Below, in pieces: positions 24,813 through 34,856 of a stretch of 64,000 nt of DNA (position 1 is its first letter; every line of letters begins with the position of its first letter). Position numbers and translations under genes: made by a program. Location of the stretch: positions 173,361 to 237,360 of the forward strand of contig NZ_JNZO01000007.1 of assembly GCF_000717595.1 (NCBI RefSeq). Reading direction: 5' to 3'. The stretch comes from Streptomyces flavochromogenes. GTDB taxonomy: Bacteria; Actinomycetota; Actinomycetes; Streptomycetales; Streptomycetaceae. Under the pieces are notes generated by a model, which ran no database searches, was not told where the DNA came from, and saw only the letters and a list, made by a program, of their open reading frames with translations.

Positions 24813-26882
24813 ATGGCCGTCACCGCAACCACCCCCCCCACCCGTCCGCCGACGGCCACGTCCCGGACGGGCGCGGCCCCGGTGACGGCCGCCCTCATCC
24901 TTCTCGTCGTCGCCCTCGCGGTCGTGGACATCACCCAGGGCACGGCCGCGGTCGGCGCCCCGGAGGTGTGGAAGGCGCTCACGGGCCGTGCCGACGCGTC
25001 CGACGCGTCCGTCGTCGTCGCGTCCCGGCTGCCCCGCATGGCCGCGGGCCTGCTCGTGGGCGCCGTCCTCGGCATGGCGGGTGCCGCCCTCCAGGCCGTC
25101 AGCCGGAACGTCCTCGCCTCGCCCGACACCCTCGCGGTCAACGCGGGCTCCTACTTCGCCCTCGGTCTGGCCGGCGCCACCGGCGTCTCGCTGCCCCTGC
25201 TGGCCTCCTCCGGCATCGCGTTCACCGGCGGGCTCGCCGCGGCGGCCGTCGTCCTCGGCCTGTCCGGCCTCGGCACCGGCACCGTCCGGCTCGTCCTCGC
25301 GGGCAGCGCCCTCACCCTCGGACTCACCGCCGTCACCGAGGGCCTGCTCCTGCTGTTCCCCCAGCAGACCGAAGGCATCTACCACTGGAACCAGGGCAGC
25401 ATCGCCCAGAACGGCTTCGACGGCGTCCTCCAGATGCTGCCGATCGCCGTCGTCGGACTTGTCGGACTGCTGCTCCTCGCCCGCCGGATCGACGCCCTCG
25501 CCCTCGGCGACGACGCCGCCCGCGGCCTCGGCGTACCCGTCCGCGCCACCCGGCTCACCGCCGTCGTGCTCGCCGCCCTGCTCTCCACGGCGGCGGTCAC
25601 CCTCGCCGGACCCATCGGCTTCGTCGGACTGTGCGCGCCCGCGCTCGTCCGGCCGCTCGCCCGGCGGTTCCGCGCCTTCACGCGCACGCGGGGCAACCTG
25701 CCCGTCGTGGGCCTCACCGGCGCGGCCCTGGTGCTCGGATCCGACGTGCTCCTGCGCGTCCTCGTGCCCTCGGACGTGGCGGTCGGCGTCCCGACGGGAA
25801 TCGTCACCAGCCTCGTCGGTGCCGTCTTCCTCATCGTCATGGCCAGCCGGACCCGGGACACGGCCGCGGCCTCCGCGCCCGACCGGCTGCACATCAGGAG
25901 CCGGGCCGTCTTCCTCACCACCACCGCCGTCCTGGTCGTCGTCCTCGTCGGCGTGGTCATCGCGGCCGTGCTCCTCGGCGACGCCCAGCTGCTGCTCGGC
26001 GACGTGGTCAACTGGCTGCGGGGGCAGGCGGGCCAGACCACCGCCTTCGTCCTCGACACGCGCGTGCCCCGCGTCCTCGCCGCGCTGTTCGCGGGCGCCG
26101 CCCTCGCCCTGGCCGGCACCCTCGTCCAGGCCGTGACCCGCAACCCGCTCGCCGAACCGAGCATCCTGGGTGTCTCCGGCGGTGCCGCGCTCGGCGCGGT
26201 CCTCCTGGTGACCACGGTGCCGATGGTCGGATCGTGGAGCGTGGCGGGCGGTGCCTTCGCGGGCGCCGCCGTCAGCTCCGTCCTCGTCTTCGGCCTCGCC
26301 GCGCGGGGCGGGTTCCAGCAGAACCGGCTCGTCCTCGTCGGCTTCGGTGTCGCGACCGGGGCGGCGGCCCTGATCAGCCTCCTCATCATCCTCACCGACC
26401 CGTTCAACGCGATCAAGGCGCTGACCTGGCTCTCGGGCTCCACGTACGGGCGAACCCTGCCCGACATCGTCCCCCTCGCGGCGGTCCTCGTCGTGGGCGT
26501 GGTCGTCGCGGCCGCCCGGCGCACCGAACTCGACCTGGTGTCGCTCGACGAGGACACCCCGCGACTCCTCGGCCTGAACCTGGGCCGCGGCCGCCTCGGC
26601 TTCCTCGTCCTCGCCGTCCTGCTCAGCGCAGCCGCCGTCGCCGCCGCCGGCACCATCGGCTTCGTGGGCCTCGTCGCACCCCACGCGGCCCGCGCCCTCG
26701 TCGGCCGTCAGCACGTGCGCGTGGTGCCGGTCGCCGTCCTCCTCGGCGCCGTCCTCGTCTGCACCGCCGACCTCGTCGGCCGCACGGTGATCGCCCCGGC
26801 CCAGCTCGGAGCGGGCATGATGACAGCGATCATCGGCACGCCGTACTTCCTCTACCTGCTGGTACGGAGCCGACGCGGCTAG
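24813..26882 (+). CDS. Ferric-siderophore permease, two FecCD units fused
   Basis: 689 residues, a FhuB-like fusion of two FecCD permease domains: about 1-345 and 346-689, each with roughly ten hydrophobic segments. Repeated landmarks occur once in each half: RLPRMAAGLLVGAVLGMAGA / RVPRVLAALFAGAALALAG, and GPIGFVGLCAPALVR / GTIGFVGLVAPHAAR. The fusion supplies a full channel from one gene, so this importer needs no second permease. Last gene of the operon, followed by a terminator at 26909. Confidence 0.93.
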   Translation: MAVTATTPPTRPPTATSRTGAAPVTAALILLVVALAVVDITQGTAAVGAPEVWKALTGRADASDASVVVASRLPRMAAGLLVGAVLGMAGAALQAVSRNVLASPDTLAVNAGSYFALGLAGATGVSLPLLASSGIAFTGGLAAAAVVLGLSGLGTGTVRLVLAGSALTLGLTAVTEGLLLLFPQQTEGIYHWNQGSIAQNGFDGVLQMLPIAVVGLVGLLLLARRIDALALGDDAARGLGVPVRATRLTAVVLAALLSTAAVTLAGPIGFVGLCAPALVRPLARRFRAFTRTRGNLPVVGLTGAALVLGSDVLLRVLVPSDVAVGVPTGIVTSLVGAVFLIVMASRTRDTAAASAPDRLHIRSRAVFLTTTAVLVVVLVGVVIAAVLLGDAQLLLGDVVNWLRGQAGQTTAFVLDTRVPRVLAALFAGAALALAGTLVQAVTRNPLAEPSILGVSGGAALGAVLLVTTVPMVGSWSVAGGAFAGAAVSSVLVFGLAARGGFQQNRLVLVGFGVATGAAALISLLIILTDPFNAIKALTWLSGSTYGRTLPDIVPLAAVLVVGVVVAAARRTELDLVSLDEDTPRLLGLNLGRGRLGFLVLAVLLSAAAVAAAGTIGFVGLVAPHAARALVGRQHVRVVPVAVLLGAVLVCTADLVGRTVIAPAQLGAGMMTAIIGTPYFLYLLVRSRRG

Positions 26883-26908
26883 GGGTACGACGAGTGCCAC
26901 GAGACCCG

Positions 26909-26942
26909 GCCGGAGGGCGGACGACCTAAGCTGCCCTCCGGC
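26909..26942 (+). terminator. Terminator of the siderophore importer operon
   Basis: Perfect 10-bp stem GCCGGAGGGC (26909-26918) / GCCCTCCGGC (26933-26942), 14-nt loop, 27 nt past the permease stop. Confidence 0.75.
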
Positions 26943-26969
26943 ACAGGCCTCGACCCAGGAGCACGCACC

Positions 26970-27518
26970 ATGACCGACCGCGACCGGCACCCTCCGTACC
27001 CCGACGCCCTCCGGCCGGACGCGGCACCGGCACCGCACGAGTTCCTCGCGCCGGTGACCGGGCTGCTCGGCACCTGGGTCGGCACGGGCCGGGGCGGGTA
27101 CCCGACGCTCGCCGAGGACTTCACGTACGCGCAGGAGGTCACCTTCAGCCACGACGGCCGCCCCTTCCTGCACTACGAGGCGCGCGCCTGGCTGATCGAC
27201 GCGGACGGCACCCCGCTGCGACCCGCGGCGCGCGAGAGCGGCTGGTGGCGCCTCAAGCCCGAGGGAGCCGTCGAGGCGCTGATCACCCAGCCCACCGGCA
27301 TCGCCGAGATCATGGTCGGGCGGGTCGAGAACGGCGCGATCGACCTCACCACCCACACGGTAGCCCTCGCCCCCACGGCCAAGCACGTCGAGGCCACACG
27401 CCGCCGCTACACCCTCGCGGACGCGGACACCCTGGAGTTCGTCCACGACCTGGCGGCGGTGGGCCTCCGGCTGCAACACCACTTGTCGGCACGCCTGCGA
27501 CGCGAGGACGGGAAGTAG
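26970..27518 (+). CDS. Nitrobindin-like heme-binding beta-barrel protein
   Basis: 182 residues, FABP-like/THAP4-type domain. The family hallmark [13 protein letters not shown] (about 30-42) is clear, followed by alternating short strands ([44 protein letters not shown]). Actinobacterial nitrobindins bind ferric heme and react with NO or peroxynitrite. CAGGAG precedes the ATG. It follows the iron importer but behind a terminator, so co-regulation is not implied. The S9 peptidase starts 4 bp after its stop. Confidence 0.87.
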   Translation: MTDRDRHPPYPDALRPDAAPAPHEFLAPVTGLLGTWVGTGRGGYPTLAEDFTYAQEVTFSHDGRPFLHYEARAWLIDADGTPLRPAARESGWWRLKPEGAVEALITQPTGIAEIMVGRVENGAIDLTTHTVALAPTAKHVEATRRRYTLADADTLEFVHDLAAVGLRLQHHLSARLRREDGK

Positions 27519-27522
27519 ACCC

Positions 27523-29652
27523 ATGGGGAACCTGAACGACGACGACCCCTACCTGTGGCTTGAGGACGTCTCCGGAGAGGCCGCGCTGGCCTGGGTGGCC
27601 GAGCGGAACGCGGAGACCGCGGGAGCGGTGACCGAGGGCGAGGCGTTCGGGGCCCTGAAAGCGCGGCTGAGGGAGGTCCTCGACGCCTCCGACCGGATTC
27701 CCTACACCGTGCGGCGCGGCGAGCACCTGTACAACTTCTGGCGTGACGCGGATCATCTGCGCGGAGTGTGGCGGCGGACGACCCTGGAGCGGTATCGCCA
27801 GGACGCCCCCGAGTGGGAGGTGCTCCTCGACGTCGACGCGCTGGCCGCCGCCGAGGGCGAGAAATGGGTCTGGGACGGGGCGCGCGTGCGGCGGCCGGCG
27901 TACGACCGGGCCCTGGTGCGGCTCTCGCGCGACGGTGGCGACGCCGTCGTCGTGCGCGAATTCGACCTCGGCACACGGGAGTTCGTCGACGACGGATTCC
28001 GGCTTCCCGAGGCCAAGACACGGATCGGATGGGTCGACGACGACACCGTCTTCGTCGGTACGGATCTGGGCCCGGGCTCCCTCACCGACTCCGGCTACCC
28101 CCGTACCGTCCGCCGATGGCGCCGTGGCACACCCGTCCAGGACGCCACCCTCGTCTACGAGGCCGACCCGGCGGACGTGGCCGCGTGGGGCTACCGGGAC
28201 ACCACACCCGGGTTCGAGCGGGAGTTCGTCGGCCGTTCCCTGGACTTCTTCCACAGCGAGACGTACCTCCTGCGCCCCGACGGCACCCGCGTACGGATCG
28301 ACGTGCCCGACGACGCGAGCGCCTACGCCCATCGGCAGTACCTGATCGTCACCCTCAAGTCCGCGTGGCTCGGGCAGCCGACGGGCTCGCTGCTCGCCTT
28401 CGACTTCGACGCCTTCCTGGCGGGCGACCGCACTCCCGACGTGCTGTTCACGCCCGATCCCCGGACCGCCCTCGCCGGACACACCTGGACCCGCAACCAC
28501 CTCCTCCTGGAGACCATGCGGGACGTCAGCGCCCACATCGAGGTGCTCACCCCCGTCCCCGACGGCGGCGGTTGGACGCGCGAGCCGCTCGTCGGCGTCC
28601 CGGCCCTGTCCGCCGTGAGCGTCGTCGACACCGACCCCGACGTGTCCGACGAGTACTTCCTCGACGTGTCCGGGTTCCTCCAGCCCTCCACCCTCCACCA
28701 CGGGAGGATCGGCGGCGGCTCGGAGGTCCTCAAGCAGGCCCCGCACCACTTCGACCCCACCGGCCTCACCGTCGACCAGCACTTCGCGACCTCCCGGGAC
28801 GGCACGCGCGTCCCGTACTTCGTCATCGGCCCCGACCGCACCACCGCGCCCGGCCCCGGCCCCACCCTGCTCTACGGCTACGGCGGCTTCGAGGTCTCGC
28901 TCACCCCGTTCTACGGCGGGGTGACGGGCCGGGCCTGGCTGGAACGCGGTGGGACCCACGTCATCGCGAACATCCGGGGCGGCGGCGAGTACGGCCCCGA
29001 CTGGCACCAGGCCGCGCTCCGCGCCGAACGCCCCCGGGCCTTCGAGGACTTCGCCGCCGTCGCCGAGGATCTCGTCGCGCGGGGCATCACCACGCCGGCC
29101 ATGCTGGGCGCCAAGGGCGGCAGCAACGGCGGGCTGCTCATGGGCGCCATGCTCACCCGCCACCCCGAGCTCTTCGGCGCGATCGTCGCCCAGGTGCCGC
29201 TCCTCGACATGACCCGCTTCCACAAGCTCCTCGCGGGCGCGTCCTGGATCGCCGAGTACGGCGACCCCGACGACGAGGCCGACCGCCCCCACCTGCTCGA
29301 TGTCTCCCCGTACCACCGGCTCGCGGCGGACCGGGACTACCCGCCCGTCCTCCTGATGACCTCGACCCGCGACGACCGCGTCCACCCCGGGCACGCCCGG
29401 AAGACGGCGGCCCGGCTGCGGGAGCTCGGCCACCGGGTCCTCTTCCACGAGAACACCGGCGGCGGGCACGCCGGCGCGGGCGACAACGAACAGGCCGCCC
29501 ACAACAGCGCGCTCGTGCACACCTATCTGTGGCAGCAGCTCACCGGAGGGGGAGCAGGAGCGCAGGCGGGAGCGGCGGCGCCGACGATCCCCGGACCGCT
29601 CACAGCCACCCCGACCGCTGCGCCTGCAGCGCCATCTGGAACCGGCTCGTAG
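27523..29652 (+). CDS. Prolyl oligopeptidase-family (S9A) serine peptidase
   Basis: 709 residues: a beta-propeller domain (about 70-400) then an alpha/beta hydrolase. Catalytic residues are readable: Ser534 in GGSNGG, Asp617 in RDDRV, His649 in GGGHAG. The oxyanion-side motif GYGGFEVSLTPFY and GGGEYGPDWHQAA are family-typical. No signal peptide, so it cuts short peptides in the cytoplasm, usually after proline. GGAAG before the ATG overlaps the nitrobindin stop, suggesting coupling. The last 35 residues (Gly/Ala/Pro/Thr-rich) go past the normal end and overlap the converging regulator by 53 bp. Confidence 0.92.
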   Translation: MGNLNDDDPYLWLEDVSGEAALAWVAERNAETAGAVTEGEAFGALKARLREVLDASDRIPYTVRRGEHLYNFWRDADHLRGVWRRTTLERYRQDAPEWEVLLDVDALAAAEGEKWVWDGARVRRPAYDRALVRLSRDGGDAVVVREFDLGTREFVDDGFRLPEAKTRIGWVDDDTVFVGTDLGPGSLTDSGYPRTVRRWRRGTPVQDATLVYEADPADVAAWGYRDTTPGFEREFVGRSLDFFHSETYLLRPDGTRVRIDVPDDASAYAHRQYLIVTLKSAWLGQPTGSLLAFDFDAFLAGDRTPDVLFTPDPRTALAGHTWTRNHLLLETMRDVSAHIEVLTPVPDGGGWTREPLVGVPALSAVSVVDTDPDVSDEYFLDVSGFLQPSTLHHGRIGGGSEVLKQAPHHFDPTGLTVDQHFATSRDGTRVPYFVIGPDRTTAPGPGPTLLYGYGGFEVSLTPFYGGVTGRAWLERGGTHVIANIRGGGEYGPDWHQAALRAERPRAFEDFAAVAEDLVARGITTPAMLGAKGGSNGGLLMGAMLTRHPELFGAIVAQVPLLDMTRFHKLLAGASWIAEYGDPDDEADRPHLLDVSPYHRLAADRDYPPVLLMTSTRDDRVHPGHARKTAARLRELGHRVLFHENTGGGHAGAGDNEQAAHNSALVHTYLWQQLTGGGAGAQAGAAAPTIPGPLTATPTAAPAAPSGTGS

Positions 29653-30583
29653 CCCCGAGCCGGGCCATCAGGACCTGCACGCGGCGGAAGAGCGTACGGC
29701 GGCTGACGCCGATCTCCCGGGCGATGACCTCGTCGCTGGCGCCTGCCGCGAGCAGCCGGAGCAGACGCCGGTCGGCGGGCAGCAGCCCCGCCGGCCGGGC
29801 CGAACGTCCGTGGAACGGCAGCGCGTTCTGCCAGGCCTGCTCGAACAGCGCCACGAGCGCGGAGAGCAGGCCGCACGGCTGCACGACCAGCATCGTGTTG
29901 TACACGTCCGTCTCCTTGATCGACAGGGCGACCAGGGCGTACGCGTCGTCGATGATCAGGAGCTTGACGGGCACCGACGGCAGGACCCGCGCCTGCTCGC
30001 CGGCCTCGATGCACGGCTCGATCGAGTTCTCCAACTGCCCGGGATGCTCAAGGGACTCCCGCGAGTACACGACCCGCTGGGTCACCCCCCGCGCGAGCGT
30101 GGCGAGCGCGTCGTCCGTGGCACCGACGAGGGGGAAGTACGGAGGCGAGTCGAACTGCCGGATCTGCTCCCGGGCACTCGCCCACGCCTGACGCATCCGG
30201 AGCCCGATGGCGTCACCGGTCACGACCTCCACCAGTGGATCGTGGTACCCCGCGAGCCGCTGCCGCCGGAACGACTCGAACGCGCCTCCGACGGTGATCC
30301 GGGACTCGTCGAGCTCGGCCGCCCGGCGCCGCCCGAGGATCTCCAGGCCCGCGGCGGGCGGCACCGGCGCCACGACGTCGGAACCCTCCTCGGCCGTACT
30401 CGCCAGACCGCAGTCGACCAGCTCGCGGTACGCCTCCGCCAGCGTCTCGTCCCCGAGTCCGGCCGCGGCCCCGATCGAACTCAGCGGCGCGGGCCCGCAC
30501 TCCAGGAGCGCCCGGTACACCCGGGTGCCCTCCTGCCCGATACCCAGAAGCCGGAGTGCCTCGCCGAGTCTCTCGTTCGCCAT
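29600..30583 (-). CDS. TrmB-like/LuxR-type transcriptional regulator
   Basis: 327 residues. The N-terminus (about 8-65) is a TrmB-like winged helix (GIGQEGTRVYRALLECGPAPLSS); the C-terminus is a LuxR helix-turn-helix (LAAGASDEVIAREIGVSRRTLFRRVQVLMARLG). Streptomyces hold many such regulators of unknown ligand. The middle part resembles a PLD-like sensor region. Start ATG 30583; the frame upstream to 30739 is Arg/Gly-rich and not conserved-looking. Its last 18 codons overlap the tail of the S9 peptidase on the other strand. Confidence 0.85.
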   Translation of the reverse strand: MANERLGEALRLLGIGQEGTRVYRALLECGPAPLSSIGAAAGLGDETLAEAYRELVDCGLASTAEEGSDVVAPVPPAAGLEILGRRRAAELDESRITVGGAFESFRRQRLAGYHDPLVEVVTGDAIGLRMRQAWASAREQIRQFDSPPYFPLVGATDDALATLARGVTQRVVYSRESLEHPGQLENSIEPCIEAGEQARVLPSVPVKLLIIDDAYALVALSIKETDVYNTMLVVQPCGLLSALVALFEQAWQNALPFHGRSARPAGLLPADRRLLRLLAAGASDEVIAREIGVSRRTLFRRVQVLMARLGATSRFQMALQAQRSGWL

Positions 30584-30783
30584 GGACCGATTATCGACGC
30601 CTTCGACCCGGGGCCGTCGGGTCCCCGCCGTTCGTGTGCCGTGACGGGGCTGAAGGCCCCCTCGGACAGCCGCCGGCAGGGGCGGCGACCCCGGGGGGCC
30701 GACCGCGTCGGCGCGGGCCTCGGCCGTCGCCCACCGCATCGTCGGGGGAGCGGTCCGGGACTGGGCCGCCGAGCCGCGGCGCC

Positions 30784-30807
30784 GCTACTCACCCACGAGT
30801 GAGTAGC
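30784..30807. promoter_or_regulatory. 24-bp perfect inverted repeat, probable operator
   Basis: GCTACTCAC (30784-30792) and GTGAGTAGC (30799-30807), 9-bp perfect arms, 6-nt spacer CCACGA. It lies 45 bp before the ATG of the small anchored protein and 200 bp behind the regulator start. The ACTCAC/GTGAGT arms are AT-richer than surrounding DNA, unlike the GC-only terminators here, so an operator is more likely. Confidence 0.55.
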
Positions 30808-30851
30808 AGCGCCCACGCGCGGTGCCGGGTGGCCGTCCTACGCTCCCGATC

Positions 30852-31427
30852 ATGAGTGCAGTCGCCCGAAGCCGTCCGCGCCGAGTGGTGCGGCGGCTCC
30901 TCTACGGTCTGATCGCCGTGGGCCTGGTCGCCGCCGGTCACCACCTCTGGAACGGCGCCCCGTACCCCGAGGCCGCCCCCGACGCGGTCGCCGGGCGCCT
31001 CAAGGCGCAGGCGCAACGGGTGTACGACGAGGCCGCGCTGCCCCGAGCCCCCGAGGTGCGGTCCCGGGTGGAGACGGGCACCTGCTCCTACCGCGGCCTC
31101 AGATCCGTCGCCCACATCGACCGAGGCCGCCCCGACGTGCGCAGCTTCGGGCTGTCCTGGCGCGTCACGGACGTGCCGGAGACCACGGCCCGCGCGGCGC
31201 AGGCGCGCACCCGCCTCCGCCTGGAGCGGGACGGCTGGAAGCTCGTCAGCGAGAACGTCTCGGACCTGGGCTTCCGCTTCGAGCACCCCGGGACGGGCGA
31301 CAAGGTGGACGTCGACTGGTACGAGCCGACGGGCACCTTCGCCCTCAGCGCCTACGCGCCCTGCGGCAAGCTGCCGGACGGCTTCTCCGCGTACGACTGG
31401 CCGGCCGCCGCCTGGACGCCCCGCTGA
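30852..31427 (+). CDS. Membrane-anchored or secreted protein of unknown function
   Basis: 191 residues. A basic N-terminus (RSRPRRVVRR) precedes one hydrophobic helix (about 16-35), then an extracytoplasmic domain with two Cys residues (in TCSY and YAPCGK) that could form a disulfide. I do not recognise the fold. ATG 30852 is preferred; a GTG at 30822 would add ten residues. No clear ribosome site for either. The palindrome 45 bp upstream may control it. Confidence 0.72.
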   Translation: MSAVARSRPRRVVRRLLYGLIAVGLVAAGHHLWNGAPYPEAAPDAVAGRLKAQAQRVYDEAALPRAPEVRSRVETGTCSYRGLRSVAHIDRGRPDVRSFGLSWRVTDVPETTARAAQARTRLRLERDGWKLVSENVSDLGFRFEHPGTGDKVDVDWYEPTGTFALSAYAPCGKLPDGFSAYDWPAAAWTPR

Positions 31428-31554
31428 AGGCTGCGGGGGTGGCCGATCCGTGCCACTGGCGGTCTTCGGCAACCGGAGCCCGCGTCGCGGAGTACCTTCC
31501 GGAAACCGCCGGCCCACGGCGGTCGAGGAACCCATCCGGAAGAAGGTGCAGGAC

Positions 31555-32967
31555 GTGGCGAAGGGTCGCAAGAACGGCCTCTACGAAGGCGTCTCCGAGG
31601 AGCTCTCCACCCTGATGAGGTCGGGGTGGGCGGACACCGAGCGGCACGGGCTCGAGCCCGACGAGCAGGCCCCGTACGCGGCCCGCCGCCGCGCCGCGCT
31701 CTCCGCGCGCTTCCCCGGCGAGCGCCTCGTGATCCCCTCCGGCAACCTCAAGACCCGCTCCAACGACGACACGTACCCCTTCCGCCCGTACACGGGATAC
31801 GTGCACATGACCGGCGACCAGGCACGCGACGGCGCCCTCGTGCTCGAACCCCGCGCGGACGGCGGCCACGACGCCTACTGCTACCAGCTGCCGCGCGACA
31901 GCCGCGACAACGACGAGTTCTGGATCGGCTACACGGCCGAGCTGTGGATGGGCCGGCGCCGCTCGCTCGCCGAGGCCGAGGTCGTCCTCGGGCTGTCCTG
32001 CCGCGACGTCCGGACCATCGCCCAGGACCTGGCCGCGGGGACCGGTGTGCCGACCCGGATCGTCCGTGGCATCGACCCGGCACTCGAGGCCGCGGTCACC
32101 ACCGACGAGGCGCGCGACGACGAGCTGGAGGAGGCGCTCTCCGGACTCCGGCTCGTCAAGGACGCCTGGGAGATCGGCGAGATGCGCAAGGCGGTCGACT
32201 CGACCGTCCGCGGGTTCACCGACTGCGTCGGCGAGCTGTCGCGGGCCGTCGCCTCCTCCGAGCGGTGGATCGAGGGCACCTTCTTCCGCCGGGCGCGCCT
32301 GGAGGGCAACGCCGTCGGATACGGCTCCATCTGCGCGGCCGGTGAGCACGCCACGATCATGCACTGGACGGAGAACGACGGCCCGGTCCGGCCGGGCGAA
32401 CTGCTCCTGCTCGACGCCGGCGTGGAGACCCGCTCCCTCTACACGGCCGACGTCACCCGCACGCTGCCGATCAGCGGCACGTTCACCCCGGTCCAGCGCC
32501 AGGTGTACGACGCGGTGTACGAGGCGCAGGAGGCCGGCATGGCCACGGTCAAGCCGGGTGCCCCGTACCGCGACTTCCACGAGGCGTCCCAGCGGCACCT
32601 GACGGCGCGGCTCGTCGAGTGGGGCTTCATCGAGGGCCCTGTCGACCGGGCTTACGCCCTCGGTCTCCAGCGCCGCTTCACGATGGCCGGCACCGGGCAC
32701 ATGCTCGGCCTGGACGTCCACGACTGCGCACAGGCCCGCACGGGGGAGTACGTTGACGGCGTCCTCGAACCGGGCATGGTGCTCACCGTCGAGCCCGGGC
32801 TGTACTTCCAGCCCGACGACCTGACCGTGCCGGAGGAATGGCGGGGCATCGGCGTCCGGATCGAGGACGACCTCGTCGTCACCGACGACGGCCACGAGAA
32901 CCTGTCGGCGGGCCTCCCGCGCTCCTCGGCCGAGGTCGAGTCCTGGATGGCGCGCTTCGCGGGCTGA
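31555..32967 (+). CDS. pepP: Xaa-Pro aminopeptidase (M24B, aminopeptidase P)
   Basis: 470 residues. N-terminal AMP_N domain (about 35-180: [27 protein letters not shown]) and a pita-bread catalytic domain. Metal ligands are placed as expected: [39 protein letters not shown] and [10 protein letters not shown]. It removes N-terminal residues before proline using two Mn2+ ions. I set the start at GTG 31555, with AAGAAGG upstream and the family-like opening [15 protein letters not shown]; the frame is open to 31450, but that part is not family-like. Confidence 0.9.
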   Translation: MAKGRKNGLYEGVSEELSTLMRSGWADTERHGLEPDEQAPYAARRRAALSARFPGERLVIPSGNLKTRSNDDTYPFRPYTGYVHMTGDQARDGALVLEPRADGGHDAYCYQLPRDSRDNDEFWIGYTAELWMGRRRSLAEAEVVLGLSCRDVRTIAQDLAAGTGVPTRIVRGIDPALEAAVTTDEARDDELEEALSGLRLVKDAWEIGEMRKAVDSTVRGFTDCVGELSRAVASSERWIEGTFFRRARLEGNAVGYGSICAAGEHATIMHWTENDGPVRPGELLLLDAGVETRSLYTADVTRTLPISGTFTPVQRQVYDAVYEAQEAGMATVKPGAPYRDFHEASQRHLTARLVEWGFIEGPVDRAYALGLQRRFTMAGTGHMLGLDVHDCAQARTGEYVDGVLEPGMVLTVEPGLYFQPDDLTVPEEWRGIGVRIEDDLVVTDDGHENLSAGLPRSSAEVESWMARFAG

Positions 32968-33017
32968 CCCCGCCGGAGGTCGATCACGAAGGAGCGCGGG
33001 GGAGACGGTGGCGTACC

Positions 33018-33041
33018 GCCGGCGCCGGCGGAGGCGCCGGC
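33018..33041. terminator. Hairpin between converging pepP and Ser/Thr kinase
   Basis: 9-bp stem GCCGGCGCC (33018-33026) / GGCGCCGGC (33033-33041), 6-nt loop, between the two stops (32967 and 33059). Confidence 0.65.
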
Positions 33042-33058
33042 GCCGGGCTCGACAGGCC

Positions 33059-34657
33059 CTAGGGGGAGGCCGTCGGGGTCGCGATCGGCCTGCGGATCTC
33101 GTCGCGTATCTTGCGGGTCTCCGCCGCCGCCACTTCGAGGGTGGCGCTCGGGGTGAACTCGATCGCGACGGTGGTGTTGGCGTCGCCCCAGCCGCACACG
33201 GTCTTTCCGTCCACCGTCTCGCAGCGGAAGTCGACGTCCGCGCCGGGCACGCGGATCGTTCTGGGCGGATCGTCGACGGTCTCGCTGCCCGTGACGGTCA
33301 TGGCTCTCATCAGGCTGTCCCGGTCCGACTCGGGGTCCGTGTACCGTCCGGACGAGCCGTACACCTCCACCGTGCGGAACGTGACCCCCTTCTCGATGCC
33401 GGTACTGGTGACGGTGTAGTCGGCGGAGTAGTGGGTCGAGCCCTTCCGGCCTCCGTCGTCCGACTGGGGGTCGGCGGGAAGGCGGTTCTCGATGTTGCGC
33501 CCGTACGCGCCGTCCACCATCGACTCGGGAAGGACGAGCTCGTGCGTGGCCGGGGGGAACGAGGCGTTCGAGCCCCAGCCCGGTCCTCCGGCCGCGTGGA
33601 TGCCGTAGCCGGTGGCACCGAGCACGAGCAGGGCTCCGGCCACACCGGCCAGGATCCGTCCGGTGGGCGTCTTCCCCACCGGGGACTCGCCGCCCCGGGC
33701 CGCGGCGTGCGGGGCCGCGCCGACGGTCGTGGCATCCGCGATGTCTGCGGCGGCCGACACGGCGGTGGGCGTCGGCGCCGGCGCCGGTGCCGACGACGGG
33801 GACGGCGCCGCCGGGGAGGCCTGCGTCGGTGGGTGGGCAGCCGCGTCCGCGGCAGGCTTCGCGGCGGTGCCCGGGGCCAAGAGGTCCAACAGCCTTCCGG
33901 GGGTGGGCCTTTGCGCCGGGTCCTTGGCCAGACAGGCGGCGACCACCGGGCGTATGCCCTCCGGCAGGGCGGACAGGTCCGCCGGCTCGTGCACGGCCCG
34001 GTACATCAGAATCACCGGGGTGCCCTCCCCGAACGGCTGCCCGCCGGCCGCCGCCACCAGCACCGCGCCCAGCGCGAACACATCCGCGGCGCCGCCCACT
34101 TCGAGACCCTGAGCCTGCTCGGGGGCCAGGAAGCCGGGGGTGCCGAAGGCCGCGCCGGTGAAGGTCAGCCGGGTCGCCTCCAGGGCCCGGGAGATACCGA
34201 AGTCGAGCACCCGCGGTCCGTCGTCGGCCATGATGATGTTGCCCGGCTTGAGGTCGCGGTGGATCAGGCCGCAGGCGTGGATGGCCCGCAGCGCCTCCGC
34301 CAGCGCCGCGCCGAGCAGCCGCAGTCGGGCCTCGTCCATCGGTCCGTGCTCGGCGAGCAGCCCCGAGAGCGTCGGCCCCGCGATGTAGGCGGTCGCGAGC
34401 CAGGGCGCTGCCGCGTCCGGGTCGGCGTCGACCACCTGCGCGGTGTGGAACCCGCCGACCCTGCGGGCGGCGTCGACCTCCGCGCGGAACCGGGCGCGGA
34501 AATGCGGATCGGCGGCCAGCTCGGGCCGGGCCACCTTGACCGCCACGGTGCGTCCGCCCCGTGACCGTGCCAGGTACACCGTCCCCATGCCGCCCGAGCC
34601 CAGCTCGCGCTCCACGGCGTAGTCGCCGATGCGCTCCGGCAGGTCCACGCCGTCCAC
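33059..34657 (-). CDS. Transmembrane Ser/Thr protein kinase
   Basis: 532 residues. Kinase domain about 10-275: glycine loop GSGGMGTVY (20-28), Lys41, catalytic loop HRDLKPGN (133-140), DFG (152-154), APEQ. Then an Ala/Pro-rich linker, one transmembrane helix (about 334-353) and a 150-residue outer domain with two Cys that has no PASTA repeats and that I do not recognise. The outer domain probably senses something. Start at GTG 34657 follows GGGTGG; ATG 34729 would add 24 residues that reach into the intergenic region. Its target is unknown. Confidence 0.88.
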   Translation of the reverse strand: MDGVDLPERIGDYAVERELGSGGMGTVYLARSRGGRTVAVKVARPELAADPHFRARFRAEVDAARRVGGFHTAQVVDADPDAAAPWLATAYIAGPTLSGLLAEHGPMDEARLRLLGAALAEALRAIHACGLIHRDLKPGNIIMADDGPRVLDFGISRALEATRLTFTGAAFGTPGFLAPEQAQGLEVGGAADVFALGAVLVAAAGGQPFGEGTPVILMYRAVHEPADLSALPEGIRPVVAACLAKDPAQRPTPGRLLDLLAPGTAAKPAADAAAHPPTQASPAAPSPSSAPAPAPTPTAVSAAADIADATTVGAAPHAAARGGESPVGKTPTGRILAGVAGALLVLGATGYGIHAAGGPGWGSNASFPPATHELVLPESMVDGAYGRNIENRLPADPQSDDGGRKGSTHYSADYTVTSTGIEKGVTFRTVEVYGSSGRYTDPESDRDSLMRAMTVTGSETVDDPPRTIRVPGADVDFRCETVDGKTVCGWGDANTTVAIEFTPSATLEVAAAETRKIRDEIRRPIATPTASP

Positions 34658-34819
34658 TCGCCACCCCCTGCGCGGCACCCCCGTTGGAGTGCCGCGGGCC
34701 AGTATGGCCGACCCTCCGTGCGGCGTCACTCACGGATGATCACGGTCGCAGGAGTGAGGGGGAGCCGGGGTGGGGGCCGGCCGGCCTCTGGACGTCTCCC
34801 GGGCGATGCGGTTAGCTGC

Positions 34820-34851
34820 ACTTGCACCTAATCAACAAGTTGCATATGGAG
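34820..34851 (+). promoter_or_regulatory. Promoter/inverted repeat of the NTF2-CrtI-reductase operon
   Basis: An AT-rich island with ACTTG (34820-34824) and CAAGT (34836-34840), an inverted repeat with an 11-nt spacer that extends imperfectly to TGCACTTG/CAAGTTGCA. TTGCAC (34822-34827) and CATATG (34843-34848) could be -35/-10 with a short spacer. GGAG (34848-34851) precedes GTG 34857 by 5 nt. Probable operator plus promoter; no adjacent regulator gene of a matching family is present. Confidence 0.5.
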
Positions 34852-34856
34852 TGCTC

